A stretch of 64,000 bases of DNA, taken from IMG/VR virus record IMGVR_UViG_3300010389_000001, positions 168,534 through 232,533 of that record; one strand, given 5' to 3'. This DNA comes from a virus. Made by a program: the position numbers and the translations under genes. The notes beneath the pieces are model-generated. The model was not told where the DNA came from and did not search any database. It saw only the letters and a list, made by a program, of their open reading frames with translations. The stretch's first letter is position 1. The number at the start of each line of letters is the position of its first letter. This document shows positions 50,801 to 57,723 of the stretch, one piece after another.

Positions 50801-51603
50801 CAGCCTTATCTCCAAATGGCCGAACCATAAGGCTGAAGGAGGCGCTACCAGGGTTTAATGTTGATGTGATCGTAACTTACATTCCGCTTGGCTTAAATGG
50901 CGAAAGAGTATCGGTTTACAAGACCGAAGAAAGCGAAGTAGTATTTTCAATCAGCGATGGAGAAAGACAAATACTAACTGGAATCGATGTAGATTGGAAG
51001 AGAAATACATGGCATAGAGTAAAGTGTGTTTGGAAGGCTAACTCAAGCGATGACTTTATAAAGATATTCGTTGATGGGGCTGCTGCAACATCAATTAGAT
51101 ATGGAGATCCTGGTCTTAAATATGGTGGAGGAAGTGTATACGGAGAAAGCCCGAATTCCACAAATAATTCAAATAAGAGAAGAAAAATCTCGCTCACAGA
51201 TGACTTTAGAGTTATATCAATTGGCGGAAGCGTGTTGGATAACAAGACCGCACTTGCTAGAATTGATAATCTTCGAATGAGCAATAAGCCTCGGGATAAT
51301 ACAAGATCTCCAAGTGGAGAAAGCATCGATCTTGATTACTCAGAAAACTTGGGCACAGTACTTCCTGTAACCAAGGATGATGCAACAACGTTCTTGCTTG
51401 ATCTCAACTTCGATGAGAATCCAGAATACGCTCAAGTCACTGACCCAGTTAGGGGAATCTTTAATTTCGATATAGAAATCTTTGACGAATTTGAAAAAAT
51501 TAATACAGAAGAAATAGAAGATTTAATCGTAGAATTAGTTAACAGATTGAAGCCTTCTCATACTAATGCTTTGGTTAAATTTCCGAGAAATTTATGCAAA
51601 TAA
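41866..51603 (+). CDS. Giant distal structural protein with LamG-like domains
   Basis: The product has 3245 residues, the largest here. The start has an Ig-like beta domain (about 1-75) and a helical block (about 105-180). Beta-rich segments with many Y-S-Y, D-Y and G-x-V-x-Y patterns follow. At least three concanavalin/LamG-like blocks are visible: GTVSAWLTPNWNG near 1267, IHHIAASWR and LFVDGQEAP near 2198-2228, and GTIEFWVSP near 2878 with HRVKCVW and IKIFVDGAA near 3050-3075. Such domains bind glycans. A tetrapeptide repeat at about 2105-2123 reads DGYx. It follows the J-like gene, where tail-fibre-associated genes usually start. Host-surface binding is likely but unproven. Confidence 0.6.
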   Translation: MLRPVSFSAISSTELKIVFNKKLSQLITKDNFLITSIDGNTEGLEISGVTVDDNVVVLKTRPQTSGNYYLLSLLDLDDIKFKSENGIGLINDDVSRQLYFVGISNRNPIKDSIYQVLPDIYSLQNSNISNIVDAQAEQIYKAQKSVGEVLSDNYIKQTVVDELRTRAPGATDRLANENAYAVDRVSKEPTGDLLRFKSLQYNEDSAVPGNNSFPNYPVSLQEEYVELEEVSLFSENNSFKNFTLSLSNKNVISVKEIIYIKPDDTEDCDGNLGTRYRLDIYKYSLAENKYDPNFAFKNINLESNQVQISEFGNIQRPGFNDKFLVSYVYKDLSTNVDEETLQVFNIVDVPSESVPSSSTRFFIKNAPIVDFEGETGDLGDIVFSTNENAIESGNPFRKEIAFNSSKLPSEIGEYTVNYATGEVIVAGANFVGEGTGRVAYTAAYSYKNSFTRNLDYYVKDNDIVATPNRSLAESEVELEFGYEKILVKDIDYKADCHVEVINEQVKNDIVSSFVIRTKKHPITNVFKIFNQTTGEIYQPVYYSNTDIQFSGRRSPEIREAYEVASFAQSDREDLIPSGSFVIPAFSVSIDAIPSNANIRISPGIPSELISAGTTTYFIRSFGLNGTDAVEDIEIKFFGEPDSNGLINSIGILSTAQPPSLFEEVTIGPAGYAFDLSNAMIISDTDSYIGSFLNTSADFSDKDLFGAEKFYEPLSLAPELKRVNSESFLSTIEYDSYDGFIDNISRLRISGDYSVDYENGRVYVATNNFNVEGFGVITYRYNSALTRSKNVIAVTEASRKINESNSVFDSAKNYDNISNDFESISVLDLESSTTLWANSFALDLDNNSRETNVILDDYTVVLQNNIKSIRSVVDYKYIYGENLNYTDPDSRVSELSSGELIGNNDYNLYVPGVTSFEKNVLDLKRYYSTKVFSNEDNFIIRVNDPMASGVYRAIYNPTGEEIFDEKLNVTKISDMLIVATGTDGTGLYAEIKSGPNLSLIDTDGDFLLDLNGSRFVITGVDELLSRIYIDSPAANASDKFEPELGAAEVINKVTIEYNDAGIVISIPTDSFLSNGDSVTVEYITENIPTIGTRLAVDYNYGSLYLSYSFLYDDLYVSYEYGDNEIDWSISDSIEEGEEYYVSYRYGALRDALRNNFGILTKIPFFQNFDLTTDREVYRDALSGTIESFATGPTLPSFENLIESFTDMTPEISETAFSTWVLGRNYLDPEKVVADGNLEFLPSKFNDGLLIKDGITVTTPSLSNINLTEGTVSAWLTPNWNGIDNDAEIEIEIDNLGEKVYSYMNGQNPFDFESNFRLFSEKDNFSIIDSSRGGITANNKRVYLDGEDEKIEFSSYLLSKEDALLNRISRSKLEVELSFNYFFKNGLYDFGKSFDELSGGFGDYGSNVNAAALSEFIAGSLIVDDSNKSIVTLFSLKPLLVNNYELAVFAIDEFDITKNDFDKYDRYHKTSLCSCAIKDTVDTLSLFRDKDFNAVTVTFDAAVSTQLMLDTDVVTDSGANAFVFIDSSENIFKVMAFLNSDLEEVTGSIPEEIFGVVVSRIPINKPEISAMGSDAINSTYPSGACVLAYGTATILTDSNTASNKIFGYEEKSFVLDLMSDISITVDRRPVENTVNILLNAESIDLFYTDVIDSSDSSFYSVFGLDELAGDPTTSEYGSLSIGSLQSEINSEINITKFVYTLNNRFNLNDIFIGKNGLSPKTNPFKISKESFYPIGSSPYNLQDDEGIFIWYDELCSSELSSDAGQWIFRSRIAEDANVPVDVVVTGEDYFFVYDLVPLNYNLTGRLITDGEFSSVNRSHRKEDSSCADGVICSSSFRYCGDGKLEDSGWLKINETNSDIINAIIGGSQNDRGHWAKTVDFGTSNSSGIYTIGPSIFDENSDGNNSVYTPMPCPGGNYSVSVNFRVDSYEETELSTFSGDISGKSVGIAPIHVFDGEINIKLMLGVTNAGQSVILVIDAHALEIVDIAYFEWQNSSFNKIVLRKADDQIFVETETEIISRLSTYDFETAQYDSCDIMSEPFFAINLFDSASLNAQAFHQSFPGNVMSISLIEFDGIHTDGQDLLDDKDTYISTDKKIEFSFFAEKLVDGYEDGYIDDYLDGYVDGYGDEVSFDVDELRFTSDKLRYLFDSGESDSKNRISIFKDGKGFLNFRVYDNGFTTNGYPAMYNIAKNIKNFKAGEIHHIAASWRLNTLYEKDEMHLFVDGQEAPNIFRFGGPIKAKINDKFSGIEKETLQDFITDLITYYPVISDGTILAGSATLSSSLFEFTPEMYGRAIIFSSSEDASIYVGGKYIIGQKVGNGVTILDPDTLLPVIFNVSANDINFSLAPSAGIKSAINTDLVNSSFSIYITKCDQSEEEIGGTKYSVKNGQITIENEGSVISPKYRTNAQSGIIEFVGLDKDCNWNTTVSISDLDIHIKTFGLLFRGVNERVHLSSSSYLPGSSYLEPVKHTGQSYLKTLGGKSVFMAHAVEPISLSSVSITRIVKERYIPECTITPGFENYSATFLTDISDSKLSSEYERVSKTNFGRYLTLNVDSDNIIFCEEMVDGYSEEENILIIRGETVDGSNFEEFEVRGNGDIVGEKLFLTVDSIEGSLTLADPYYEPLVIELKERDPITVQNSSGEYAEIFKYYNGSFIISSYGTDGAIPFELVSGDYIVKYPAFLNVKIPNVGHDLFFGTDFEGSNSINGIIDDLKIITEMSSDTRVYEKFTSGTRSITRDFVSPNPACYDDQTLLLVNFDNPIDLQSRRLRQKEFLNKEFNYKFKLDLDDRERLLEVINNQAEFESRMIRLGFDADVARQTFIECNQAEGGPLFNDARYVRNDKMLVSSMSVNDNFGLSGIFAGRRPVTLNNDLSIFRKNGGTIEFWVSPILDTLNDSTLRYYVDISSVNTKRVQSTSPIEIELPSPAGKILSVKLLDRSKRFAKFYNKDEEDSILFDEIERSNLSGLLDGGTGVSKDFSRGSALSPNGRTIRLKEALPGFNVDVIVTYIPLGLNGERVSVYKTEESEVVFSISDGERQILTGIDVDWKRNTWHRVKCVWKANSSDDFIKIFVDGAAATSIRYGDPGLKYGGGSVYGESPNSTNNSNKRRKISLTDDFRVISIGGSVLDNKTALARIDNLRMSNKPRDNTRSPSGESIDLDYSENLGTVLPVTKDDATTFLLDLNFDENPEYAQVTDPVRGIFNFDIEIFDEFEKINTEEIEDLIVELVNRLKPSHTNALVKFPRNLCK
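48175..48245 (+). repeat. Tandem DGYx tetrapeptide repeat inside the 3245-residue protein
   Basis: At residues 2104-2123 the reading frame shows five tandem four-residue units starting DGYE and DGYI, then DDYL, DGYV and DGYG. The codons differ between copies (gat/gac, gga/ggt, tat/tac), so the repeat is maintained at the protein level. Acidic, aromatic units may form a metal-binding or linker element. A shorter DGY pair occurs in the next gene around 54676. Confidence 0.7.
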
Positions 51604-51654
51604 TCTCTATTAATAATAAAAGCTTTATCGAGAATAAAAGATTAGGAGCAATTG

Positions 51655-54600
51655 ATGTCAAAGAACAGTAGGGAAAATCTGCCTAGGGTTAATTTTTTTG
51701 ACGGACAAAAGGTTACTGAGTCAGATCTTGACACCGAGCAGATTCATCATAGAAATTTGGCTTCAAATATCATCTTGGACTTTCACCAAAATGGTGTAGT
51801 CAGGGATAGCATTTTTGAGAGCAGAGTTCTTTTTGACACGGCATCTCCTGGTGATTTTTCCGCTGAACCAAATGAATCAGAGGTAAAAATCGGTGCTGGC
51901 AAGTTCGACGGTTCTGCAATTTATTTTGATCGCCAGCCGAGCGATACAACCTATGGAAATAGACTTGAGGTAACGGCATCAAACCTTAGCGTAGGAGGAA
52001 GGCTTAAGGCTAAGGTGCTTATTCTCGGATTGAGGTATAGCTCAACCAAGACTCAGGGGGAGCTTGTAACGGAGTTGATTGAGTTTGATTCAAACGGCAC
52101 CAGAATAACTAACAACTACTACACTAGAGTAATCTCTGTCTTTTTCAATAACTTCTCTGGAGGAACAGGCAAGAGCGAGTACGCCGCTATGGCAGAAAGC
52201 GTCCAGACGAATGCAGCCGATGGAAAAATTGTTTTTAGGGAGTCCGAGCCGCTAAGAGTATTTCCAAAGACAGATACCTTCTCTCAGGTTGAATCGCCAA
52301 ACTACGGTCTTGCGTCATTTGTTACATCTTCAACTAGCAGATCAATTGAGGATGAAATAAGGACGGCTCTTGGTACAACATACAACTTTAACGAACTTTA
52401 TTTTGAGCTAGAAGCTTCCAGCAACTTTTTGTTCGAGCCTGATGCAGATCAAACCATCCAGTACGGCCAGAAGTTTCTATCTAAGACAAACAATCTTCAA
52501 AGAATTGATCTACTCTTTTACGTTCAAAGAGACGATTCTGCGCCAGTCGGAAGCGAGTACGATTTCTCCGGTGAGATCGTTGTGTCGGTTCACAAGCTGC
52601 TTGATAACATATCCTGCATAACTGATCCCAACCCCGAGAATCTACTGGACTTTGATCCAAATCCATCCCCGCTAATAGAGGTTGCTTATTCTCAAGAGGA
52701 TTTTGCTGAAATTGGCGTAAAGCTAGACGAAAATCCGCAGATTGTTAGTATCGATCTATCAACTACGCTGATTGCAGATCCAAACATAGAGCCGTCCCTG
52801 GAAGAGGATAAGTTCTATGCCGTACTTGTATCAAGAAGGGGAAATAACAGCCGTGGAACACTCGGAATTCCCGCAGGATATTATAAGCCCTCTAGAAAGA
52901 CCGATAATGGCCAAGATTTAAATCCGCAAGAAAGATTTGGAAGACAAGACTATAGACTTATAGAATACGATCCAACTAACTCATCTTATGTTGACTATCC
53001 AGATTTATCTATGTGGATTGTTGTCCACTCTGATTCCATAGAAATAACTGATGGGCAAGCTTATACGACTGACGGTTTCCCAGTATCAGTACCAAAGACG
53101 GTAGAGTACGTTGGTTCGACCAGAATACCATTCTTTATAAGAAATATTCCCTTAGCCTCTGTTGCAGAGGGAGAGAAGAATTATGTAGTGCTTTACCGTG
53201 AGGATGAATTTGTTGATCCGGCTACTCACCCAAGAACCGGCAACTTTGTTTACACGAATATTAAAGATGCGCCATCAATTGGCGTCCTAACTGAGTCAGA
53301 GCTTGATGAGCAGCTCGATGATTCTCCCCTCATTTTGAGCAGAGTTACTGACAAAAATGCAAGAGATGCACAAGATATAAGCGGAACTGCCGATAAGCCG
53401 GGACTTATAGGTCGAGATTATGCACTATTTATAGATCCGGGATCAGACGTTCTGATACAAAACTTGGTAGGAAGAATTTTCACTCCAGATCTAGATTGCG
53501 AATGCAATTCAAGATACCGAATTACAAGCGTTGAATGCAGCGCCCTCAGACTTGGCGATTTAAACAACGACGGAGAATACACATCCGATGATATCAGCAT
53601 TCTTTTGGATGTCGTTGGCAACACGCTTGGTGCGCAAACAACGGATCGCAGAATTCTGGGTGGAGAACTCGATATCGTAGAGTTTCTGCAATCAGATCTA
53701 AATAATGATGGTACAGTAGACGGCGAAGATATAGAGCTTCTAGAAGATGCGGTCGATGGATATGTAAACTTTGAGGCGGAAGAAGTTATCAAGGTTCTAA
53801 AGGTATCTTTAGAAAACATAACAGATGATAGCAACTTCCCAACTTTATTCAACTCTGCCGATGAAGTTTCTTCGAGCTTATCTGCAAGCACAGATCTTGG
53901 AACAAATACAATAAGCTTTACCGTAAGCAAAGAGCAAGAGGGTCTTGCAATAAGGGCTGGAGACAAAGTCATCGTTCCTGCCACTTCTGTTGACAGTGGT
54001 GAATATTTTGTTGCAACAAAGACCTTTGATGTAGACACCCTAGAGGTAATCCTGACAGTCAAAGATGCTGGCGGAGGAGAGCCCACCTTTGATGGGTCAT
54101 CCGGGTTTGACGTAGTGGTAGTTAGTGGGACTGCAGTAAACATGTTTGCAGATAATTTAAACCTGCTAAAAACTCCATATGCAGAGAAAAACTGGTCTAT
54201 ATCTTATTCCGGAGTTCTTCATCTAGAATCTCAGATAGAAGCTTGCGATCTCAGAAGATTTGTGGAGACAAACCTAATCGAAGAAGTGGCAGGATCATGT
54301 GTCTGCGAAACAGAAGAGTGTATTCAGCCGGATGCATGCAGCCCCATCCTCAGAAATCAAAAGATCCTTCCAAATGACCTCTACATCCCCAATGGCGAAA
54401 TCTATAGCGAGCCTGGCGTTCCCTATCATGGAGATATTGAGTATTCAACAATCTCTATAGCTATGCCGCCAGGAACGATTGAAGATTGTCAAATTGATCT
54501 TTACAATAACTTTATAAAATCCGATGCCGGTGGTTGCAAGACTGCCTCCGGCTATCCCGCTATGGTCTTTTCCGATGGTACCTACGTCGGCTGCGAAGAC

Positions 54601-56217
54601 TCGGGCGGAGAAACCGATCTAACAAAGGGTAGAGTAAAGATAACGCAATGTATAGCCAGCCTTCACGTCGATGCTCTCGTTGACGGCTACGCTGTTGATG
54701 GCTATGCCGATGAAGAAGCAAACAACTTAATTGATGAGATTATAAGCGAAACGTTTGTTGATTATAGCTATCCTACATCAGTTGGCTTCTCTGATTGGAC
54801 GGTGACGGACCCATCTGGAGGAACTTATTTCGTAATAACAACAGATCCTTTCGCAAATACTCCAGCTACCTTCCTGCTGGAAACCACCAGCGCACCAGAA
54901 AGAACTGCAATAATCGATTATCCTGCCGCTCTCGATCCAATTTCCGGCGACTTTGTAATAGATTTTGTAGCATCAAGATCAACGTGGTCAGACTCTGGCT
55001 TAATCGCTGGAAAGGTCAGCTTTTTCGGTGAGGTAGAAATTGTTAATGGTGACGGAACAACCTGTAACCTAAAGATTGGCTGGAGAGTCTCTGCCGGAGA
55101 TTCAACCGAGATGTTCTACTCCGGAACTCTATCTGATACTTCCACGGGAACCGTTCTAAACGACTTTGATAGAGCCATTGTCGCCAAAGATGACCTTGGG
55201 GACGAGATTACATTTAGATTAAGAAGAACAAGCGAAGCTGTTTTCGGAATGTACTATGACGAGACACTTCTAGACGAGGACAGCATTGATGGAAAATTCA
55301 GCAAAATTGGTTCGACGCCAAGCTTCTCACCGGGAGCTGGGGATGCATCCTTGGCCTTTAAGCTATCCCAGCAGCTTACTCCAAATGCCGGCCAGGTATT
55401 CTTTGCAAAGATTCATAGTACAGCGGTCAGGTATAACCTGACGAGCCTTGATAATACTGGTAATAACTTTGTTGAAATCTCCAGAGACTCATCAACAAAT
55501 ATCATTAACAGAGCAACTGTTGGGTTCCCAATTTCTCTAAACCGGAGAACAAACATTGTATCTGCAAGCATGAAGTTTACATTATCTGATGCTTATCCAG
55601 GAGGGGATACTTTTAACCTTATACCCTTAGAAGTTATAAACGCAGATAATCTTGGAACTATAATCGATTATCCTCAAACAATCAACGAGTCACTGATATC
55701 TTCATTTACACCCGGCCCACTTGCCGCTGGGTCTGACATTACAGTTGATGTTACCGGTATGGCTGTATATTTCCTTTCCAGAACCGGGCATCTGCCAGGC
55801 TTCTCTAAGGCGATCGTAGTAGAGCCATCTTCTGGTGCAAACTCAGCTCTTTATATAGATGGAGATATAAGCTTTGACATTGCTTATGAGGATATTACGT
55901 CGGGAGTAATCTTTAAGATTGGAGCTAGCATAGATCCTTCGACTGGGATTGTATCGTTTAGCACAAGAAATATTCTATATGATGCATTAAATAAGGCTAA
56001 TAGAACCGTACTTTCTTTTGGCATTCACCTAAAGAAGTCTGGATTTAGGAATGATGATATTTACATTGGCATTAAGGACCTTGAGAAGCTCGGCATAGGC
56101 ACCTGCAAAGATGAGACTGCTATTGCCGATGAAGATCTTTGCTTCTTTATCACCGGAGATACTGCCACGGGCACCTTTGTTGAGGGCCCGTTCCCCTGTA
56201 ACTTCCATCTCCCATAG
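51655..56217 (+). CDS. Large tail protein with dockerin-like EF-hand pair
   Basis: The product has 1520 residues. The start ATG at 51655 is chosen over the in-frame TTG three bases upstream because AGGAG at 51644-51648 sits six bases before it. The N-terminus (PRVNFFDGQKVTESDLD) is typical of phage tail or baseplate-associated proteins. Residues 634-698 contain two calcium-loop motifs, GDLNNDGEYTSDDISILLD and SDLNNDGTVDGEDIELLED, as in type I dockerin repeats. A cysteine-rich stretch (CVCETEECIQPDACSP) lies near 882-898. The rest is beta-rich, with a jelly-roll-like C-terminal half. It ends the structural region, so it is likely a fibre or adhesin, but no direct family match is recognised. 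Confidence 0.6.
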   Translation: MSKNSRENLPRVNFFDGQKVTESDLDTEQIHHRNLASNIILDFHQNGVVRDSIFESRVLFDTASPGDFSAEPNESEVKIGAGKFDGSAIYFDRQPSDTTYGNRLEVTASNLSVGGRLKAKVLILGLRYSSTKTQGELVTELIEFDSNGTRITNNYYTRVISVFFNNFSGGTGKSEYAAMAESVQTNAADGKIVFRESEPLRVFPKTDTFSQVESPNYGLASFVTSSTSRSIEDEIRTALGTTYNFNELYFELEASSNFLFEPDADQTIQYGQKFLSKTNNLQRIDLLFYVQRDDSAPVGSEYDFSGEIVVSVHKLLDNISCITDPNPENLLDFDPNPSPLIEVAYSQEDFAEIGVKLDENPQIVSIDLSTTLIADPNIEPSLEEDKFYAVLVSRRGNNSRGTLGIPAGYYKPSRKTDNGQDLNPQERFGRQDYRLIEYDPTNSSYVDYPDLSMWIVVHSDSIEITDGQAYTTDGFPVSVPKTVEYVGSTRIPFFIRNIPLASVAEGEKNYVVLYREDEFVDPATHPRTGNFVYTNIKDAPSIGVLTESELDEQLDDSPLILSRVTDKNARDAQDISGTADKPGLIGRDYALFIDPGSDVLIQNLVGRIFTPDLDCECNSRYRITSVECSALRLGDLNNDGEYTSDDISILLDVVGNTLGAQTTDRRILGGELDIVEFLQSDLNNDGTVDGEDIELLEDAVDGYVNFEAEEVIKVLKVSLENITDDSNFPTLFNSADEVSSSLSASTDLGTNTISFTVSKEQEGLAIRAGDKVIVPATSVDSGEYFVATKTFDVDTLEVILTVKDAGGGEPTFDGSSGFDVVVVSGTAVNMFADNLNLLKTPYAEKNWSISYSGVLHLESQIEACDLRRFVETNLIEEVAGSCVCETEECIQPDACSPILRNQKILPNDLYIPNGEIYSEPGVPYHGDIEYSTISIAMPPGTIEDCQIDLYNNFIKSDAGGCKTASGYPAMVFSDGTYVGCEDSGGETDLTKGRVKITQCIASLHVDALVDGYAVDGYADEEANNLIDEIISETFVDYSYPTSVGFSDWTVTDPSGGTYFVITTDPFANTPATFLLETTSAPERTAIIDYPAALDPISGDFVIDFVASRSTWSDSGLIAGKVSFFGEVEIVNGDGTTCNLKIGWRVSAGDSTEMFYSGTLSDTSTGTVLNDFDRAIVAKDDLGDEITFRLRRTSEAVFGMYYDETLLDEDSIDGKFSKIGSTPSFSPGAGDASLAFKLSQQLTPNAGQVFFAKIHSTAVRYNLTSLDNTGNNFVEISRDSSTNIINRATVGFPISLNRRTNIVSASMKFTLSDAYPGGDTFNLIPLEVINADNLGTIIDYPQTINESLISSFTPGPLAAGSDITVDVTGMAVYFLSRTGHLPGFSKAIVVEPSSGANSALYIDGDISFDIAYEDITSGVIFKIGASIDPSTGIVSFSTRNILYDALNKANRTVLSFGIHLKKSGFRNDDIYIGIKDLEKLGIGTCKDETAIADEDLCFFITGDTATGTFVEGPFPCNFHLP
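53554..53748 (+). other. Dockerin-like pair of calcium-binding loops (protein domain)
   Basis: Within the 1520-residue protein, two segments with the D-x-N-x-D-G pattern followed by an acidic residue and a hydrophobic helix lie 46 residues apart (D635 and D681). This duplicated F-hand layout is that of type I dockerins, which bind cohesin modules. The linker here is longer than the usual dockerin spacing. It may instead simply be two calcium-binding EF-hand-like loops. Confidence 0.55.
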
Positions 56218-56241
56218 ATGCAGCCCTGATTAGAGATTGAA

Positions 56242-56598
56242 ATGAATAGACTTAATAGATTAGCGCGCATATTAAAAATTGCTCAGATGTCTGATGCTGG
56301 TTCCGAAGATCATAAGATCAGACAAACCGAGGAGCGCGCAGGCATGACTCTAGAAGAATTCGAGAATAAGGTAGCTCGACTAATTTTGAAAGAAAGAATT
56401 AGATCAGAAGAGACAGAAGAGATAGGCATCGAGATGGATATGAGTGAACTAGAAATTGATGGCCCTACAATGGTCAGGGCGCTCTTAGACGGTGCCGATA
56501 AAGTGGCTGATCCTGCGTTCTTCCCATACACATTCTTGAGCGAAAGAAAGACTCCTGAAGATTATTTTAATTTTCTGAAGCAGAATGGCGTTATCTAA
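56242..56598 (+). CDS. Small acidic protein of unknown function
   Basis: The product has 118 residues. Basic and helical at the N-terminus (MNRLNRLARILKIA), it becomes acidic in the middle (ERIRSEETEEIGIEMDMSE, about 51-69) and ends in a short hydrophobic-aromatic region (PAFFPYTF at about 91-98, later DYFNFLKQNGVI). It is soluble with no signal. It separates the adhesin-like giant genes from the glycosyltransferase block and may belong to either. The ribosome binding site is weak (GAG about ten bases upstream). I do not recognise it. Confidence 0.5.
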   Translation: MNRLNRLARILKIAQMSDAGSEDHKIRQTEERAGMTLEEFENKVARLILKERIRSEETEEIGIEMDMSELEIDGPTMVRALLDGADKVADPAFFPYTFLSERKTPEDYFNFLKQNGVI

Positions 56599-56628
56599 GG
56601 CTGTTCAGAAAATAAGTCCAATATTTAG

Positions 56629-56634
56629 TACAAT
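56629..56634 (+). promoter_or_regulatory. Candidate -10 element (TACAAT) directly before the glycosyltransferase block
   Basis: In the 42-base gap, TACAAT ends six bases before the ATG at 56641, and no ribosome binding site is visible between them. A weak TTCAGA at 56604-56609 lies 19 bases upstream. If used, the transcript would start at or next to the ATG, giving a leaderless mRNA. Evidence is only positional. Confidence 0.3.
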
Positions 56635-56640
56635 ATCTGC

Positions 56641-57723
56641 ATGAAAAATGTAAATATTCGCTGCGAGTCTATGCTTGGAACAAGCCATAGCTGGGCTGTT
56701 ACTATGCGGAATCTTTTGGGCAGTCTACATGACCTTGGCTGCGACCTTCATCTGAAAAGCATCAATGGAACCTCACTTTTGCCGGCAAAATTGAGTCGGC
56801 TTATCCGAGATGTAAGTGATCCTGATATAGATATCGCTTATACGCTTCCGAGAAATTTCGAGCATAGGTTTAAGAAGAATGCAAAGCTTAAGTTGGCCAT
56901 CTATAACTATGAAACAAGTATCATGCCCCAGGTCTGGAGAGATTCTATAAAGCATATTGATTATGCCCTGCCCTCTTCACACTTTTCTAAAAAAGTTTTT
57001 GTAGACTCAGGTTGGCCAGAAGATAAATGCATAGTAGTTCCTCACGGAATTAATTTATCTGACTTTAGTAACAAGAAAAAAATAAAGCTAACTAATGATA
57101 GTAGATTTAGATTTTTAAACGTTTCTATACCTCATTATAGAAAAAATTTAGATCGTCTTATTGATGCTTATTACACTGCTTTCACAAATAAAGATGACGT
57201 ATGCCTGGTGCTAAAGACAAGCTTAAAGGCGCCAAAAAATTATTTTGAGTGTGACGTAAAAAAGCAGCTGATGATTGTTCAAAATAAGCATAGAAAGAGA
57301 ACCGATCTGCCCATGATCGAAATTGTTCAAAAAAGGTACGAAAGCATAGTGCCCCTATATAACGCTTGTGATGCCCTTGTGAGCGCCACATCCGCCGAAG
57401 GCTTCGGGCTACCCCTACTAGAGGGTCTGGCGGCAGGAATGATCGTTGTAGCCCCTCGCTTCTCTGGTCATCTTGATTTTCTTACGGACAAGAACTCTGT
57501 TCTTTACGATTATAAGATCGTTGATGCAGAAAAGCGGTATCAATATTGGCGGCCAACGCCGGGGGCTACAACGAGCCTGCCCGATATAAAGGCTCTCGCA
57601 GAGTCGATGCACAAAGTATATCGCAATCACGCTTCTCTCAAGGCTAAGTTTAGAAAAAATGCTCTAGAGACTGCAAAAAGATTTACTTGGGAGAATGCCG
57701 CAAAAAGCATTTTGGAAATATAA
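56641..57723 (+). CDS. GT4-family glycosyltransferase
   Basis: The product has 360 residues with GT-B architecture. An N-terminal half binds acceptor. The C-terminal half carries the nucleotide-sugar site, including IVVPHGINLSDF at about residue 137, a RFLNVSIPHYRKNLDRLI segment at about 158-175, and the E-x7-E motif at E253 and E261 within SAEGFGLPLLEGLA. Members transfer a sugar from an activated donor, keeping the anomeric configuration. Acceptor and donor cannot be predicted. It opens a run of consecutive glycosyltransferase genes and overlaps the next by one base (TAATG). No ribosome binding site is obvious upstream. Confidence 0.85.
   Translation: MKNVNIRCESMLGTSHSWAVTMRNLLGSLHDLGCDLHLKSINGTSLLPAKLSRLIRDVSDPDIDIAYTLPRNFEHRFKKNAKLKLAIYNYETSIMPQVWRDSIKHIDYALPSSHFSKKVFVDSGWPEDKCIVVPHGINLSDFSNKKKIKLTNDSRFRFLNVSIPHYRKNLDRLIDAYYTAFTNKDDVCLVLKTSLKAPKNYFECDVKKQLMIVQNKHRKRTDLPMIEIVQKRYESIVPLYNACDALVSATSAEGFGLPLLEGLAAGMIVVAPRFSGHLDFLTDKNSVLYDYKIVDAEKRYQYWRPTPGATTSLPDIKALAESMHKVYRNHASLKAKFRKNALETAKRFTWENAAKSILEI

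Noticed and set aside
51652-51655. TTG at 51652 as the start of the dockerin-containing gene
   Set aside because: The ATG three bases later is better spaced from the AGGAG ribosome binding site.
53418-54143. 241-codon open frame on the minus strand
   Set aside because: It lies entirely opposite the dockerin-containing tail gene, has no plausible ribosome binding site, and its peptide is serine/leucine-rich low complexity as expected from antisense of a Glu/Asp-rich gene.
57687-57723. TTG at 57687 as the start of the second glycosyltransferase
   Set aside because: It would add 12 residues encoded within the previous gene. The ATG at 57723 gives the same one-base overlap (TAATG) as the neighbouring junctions.
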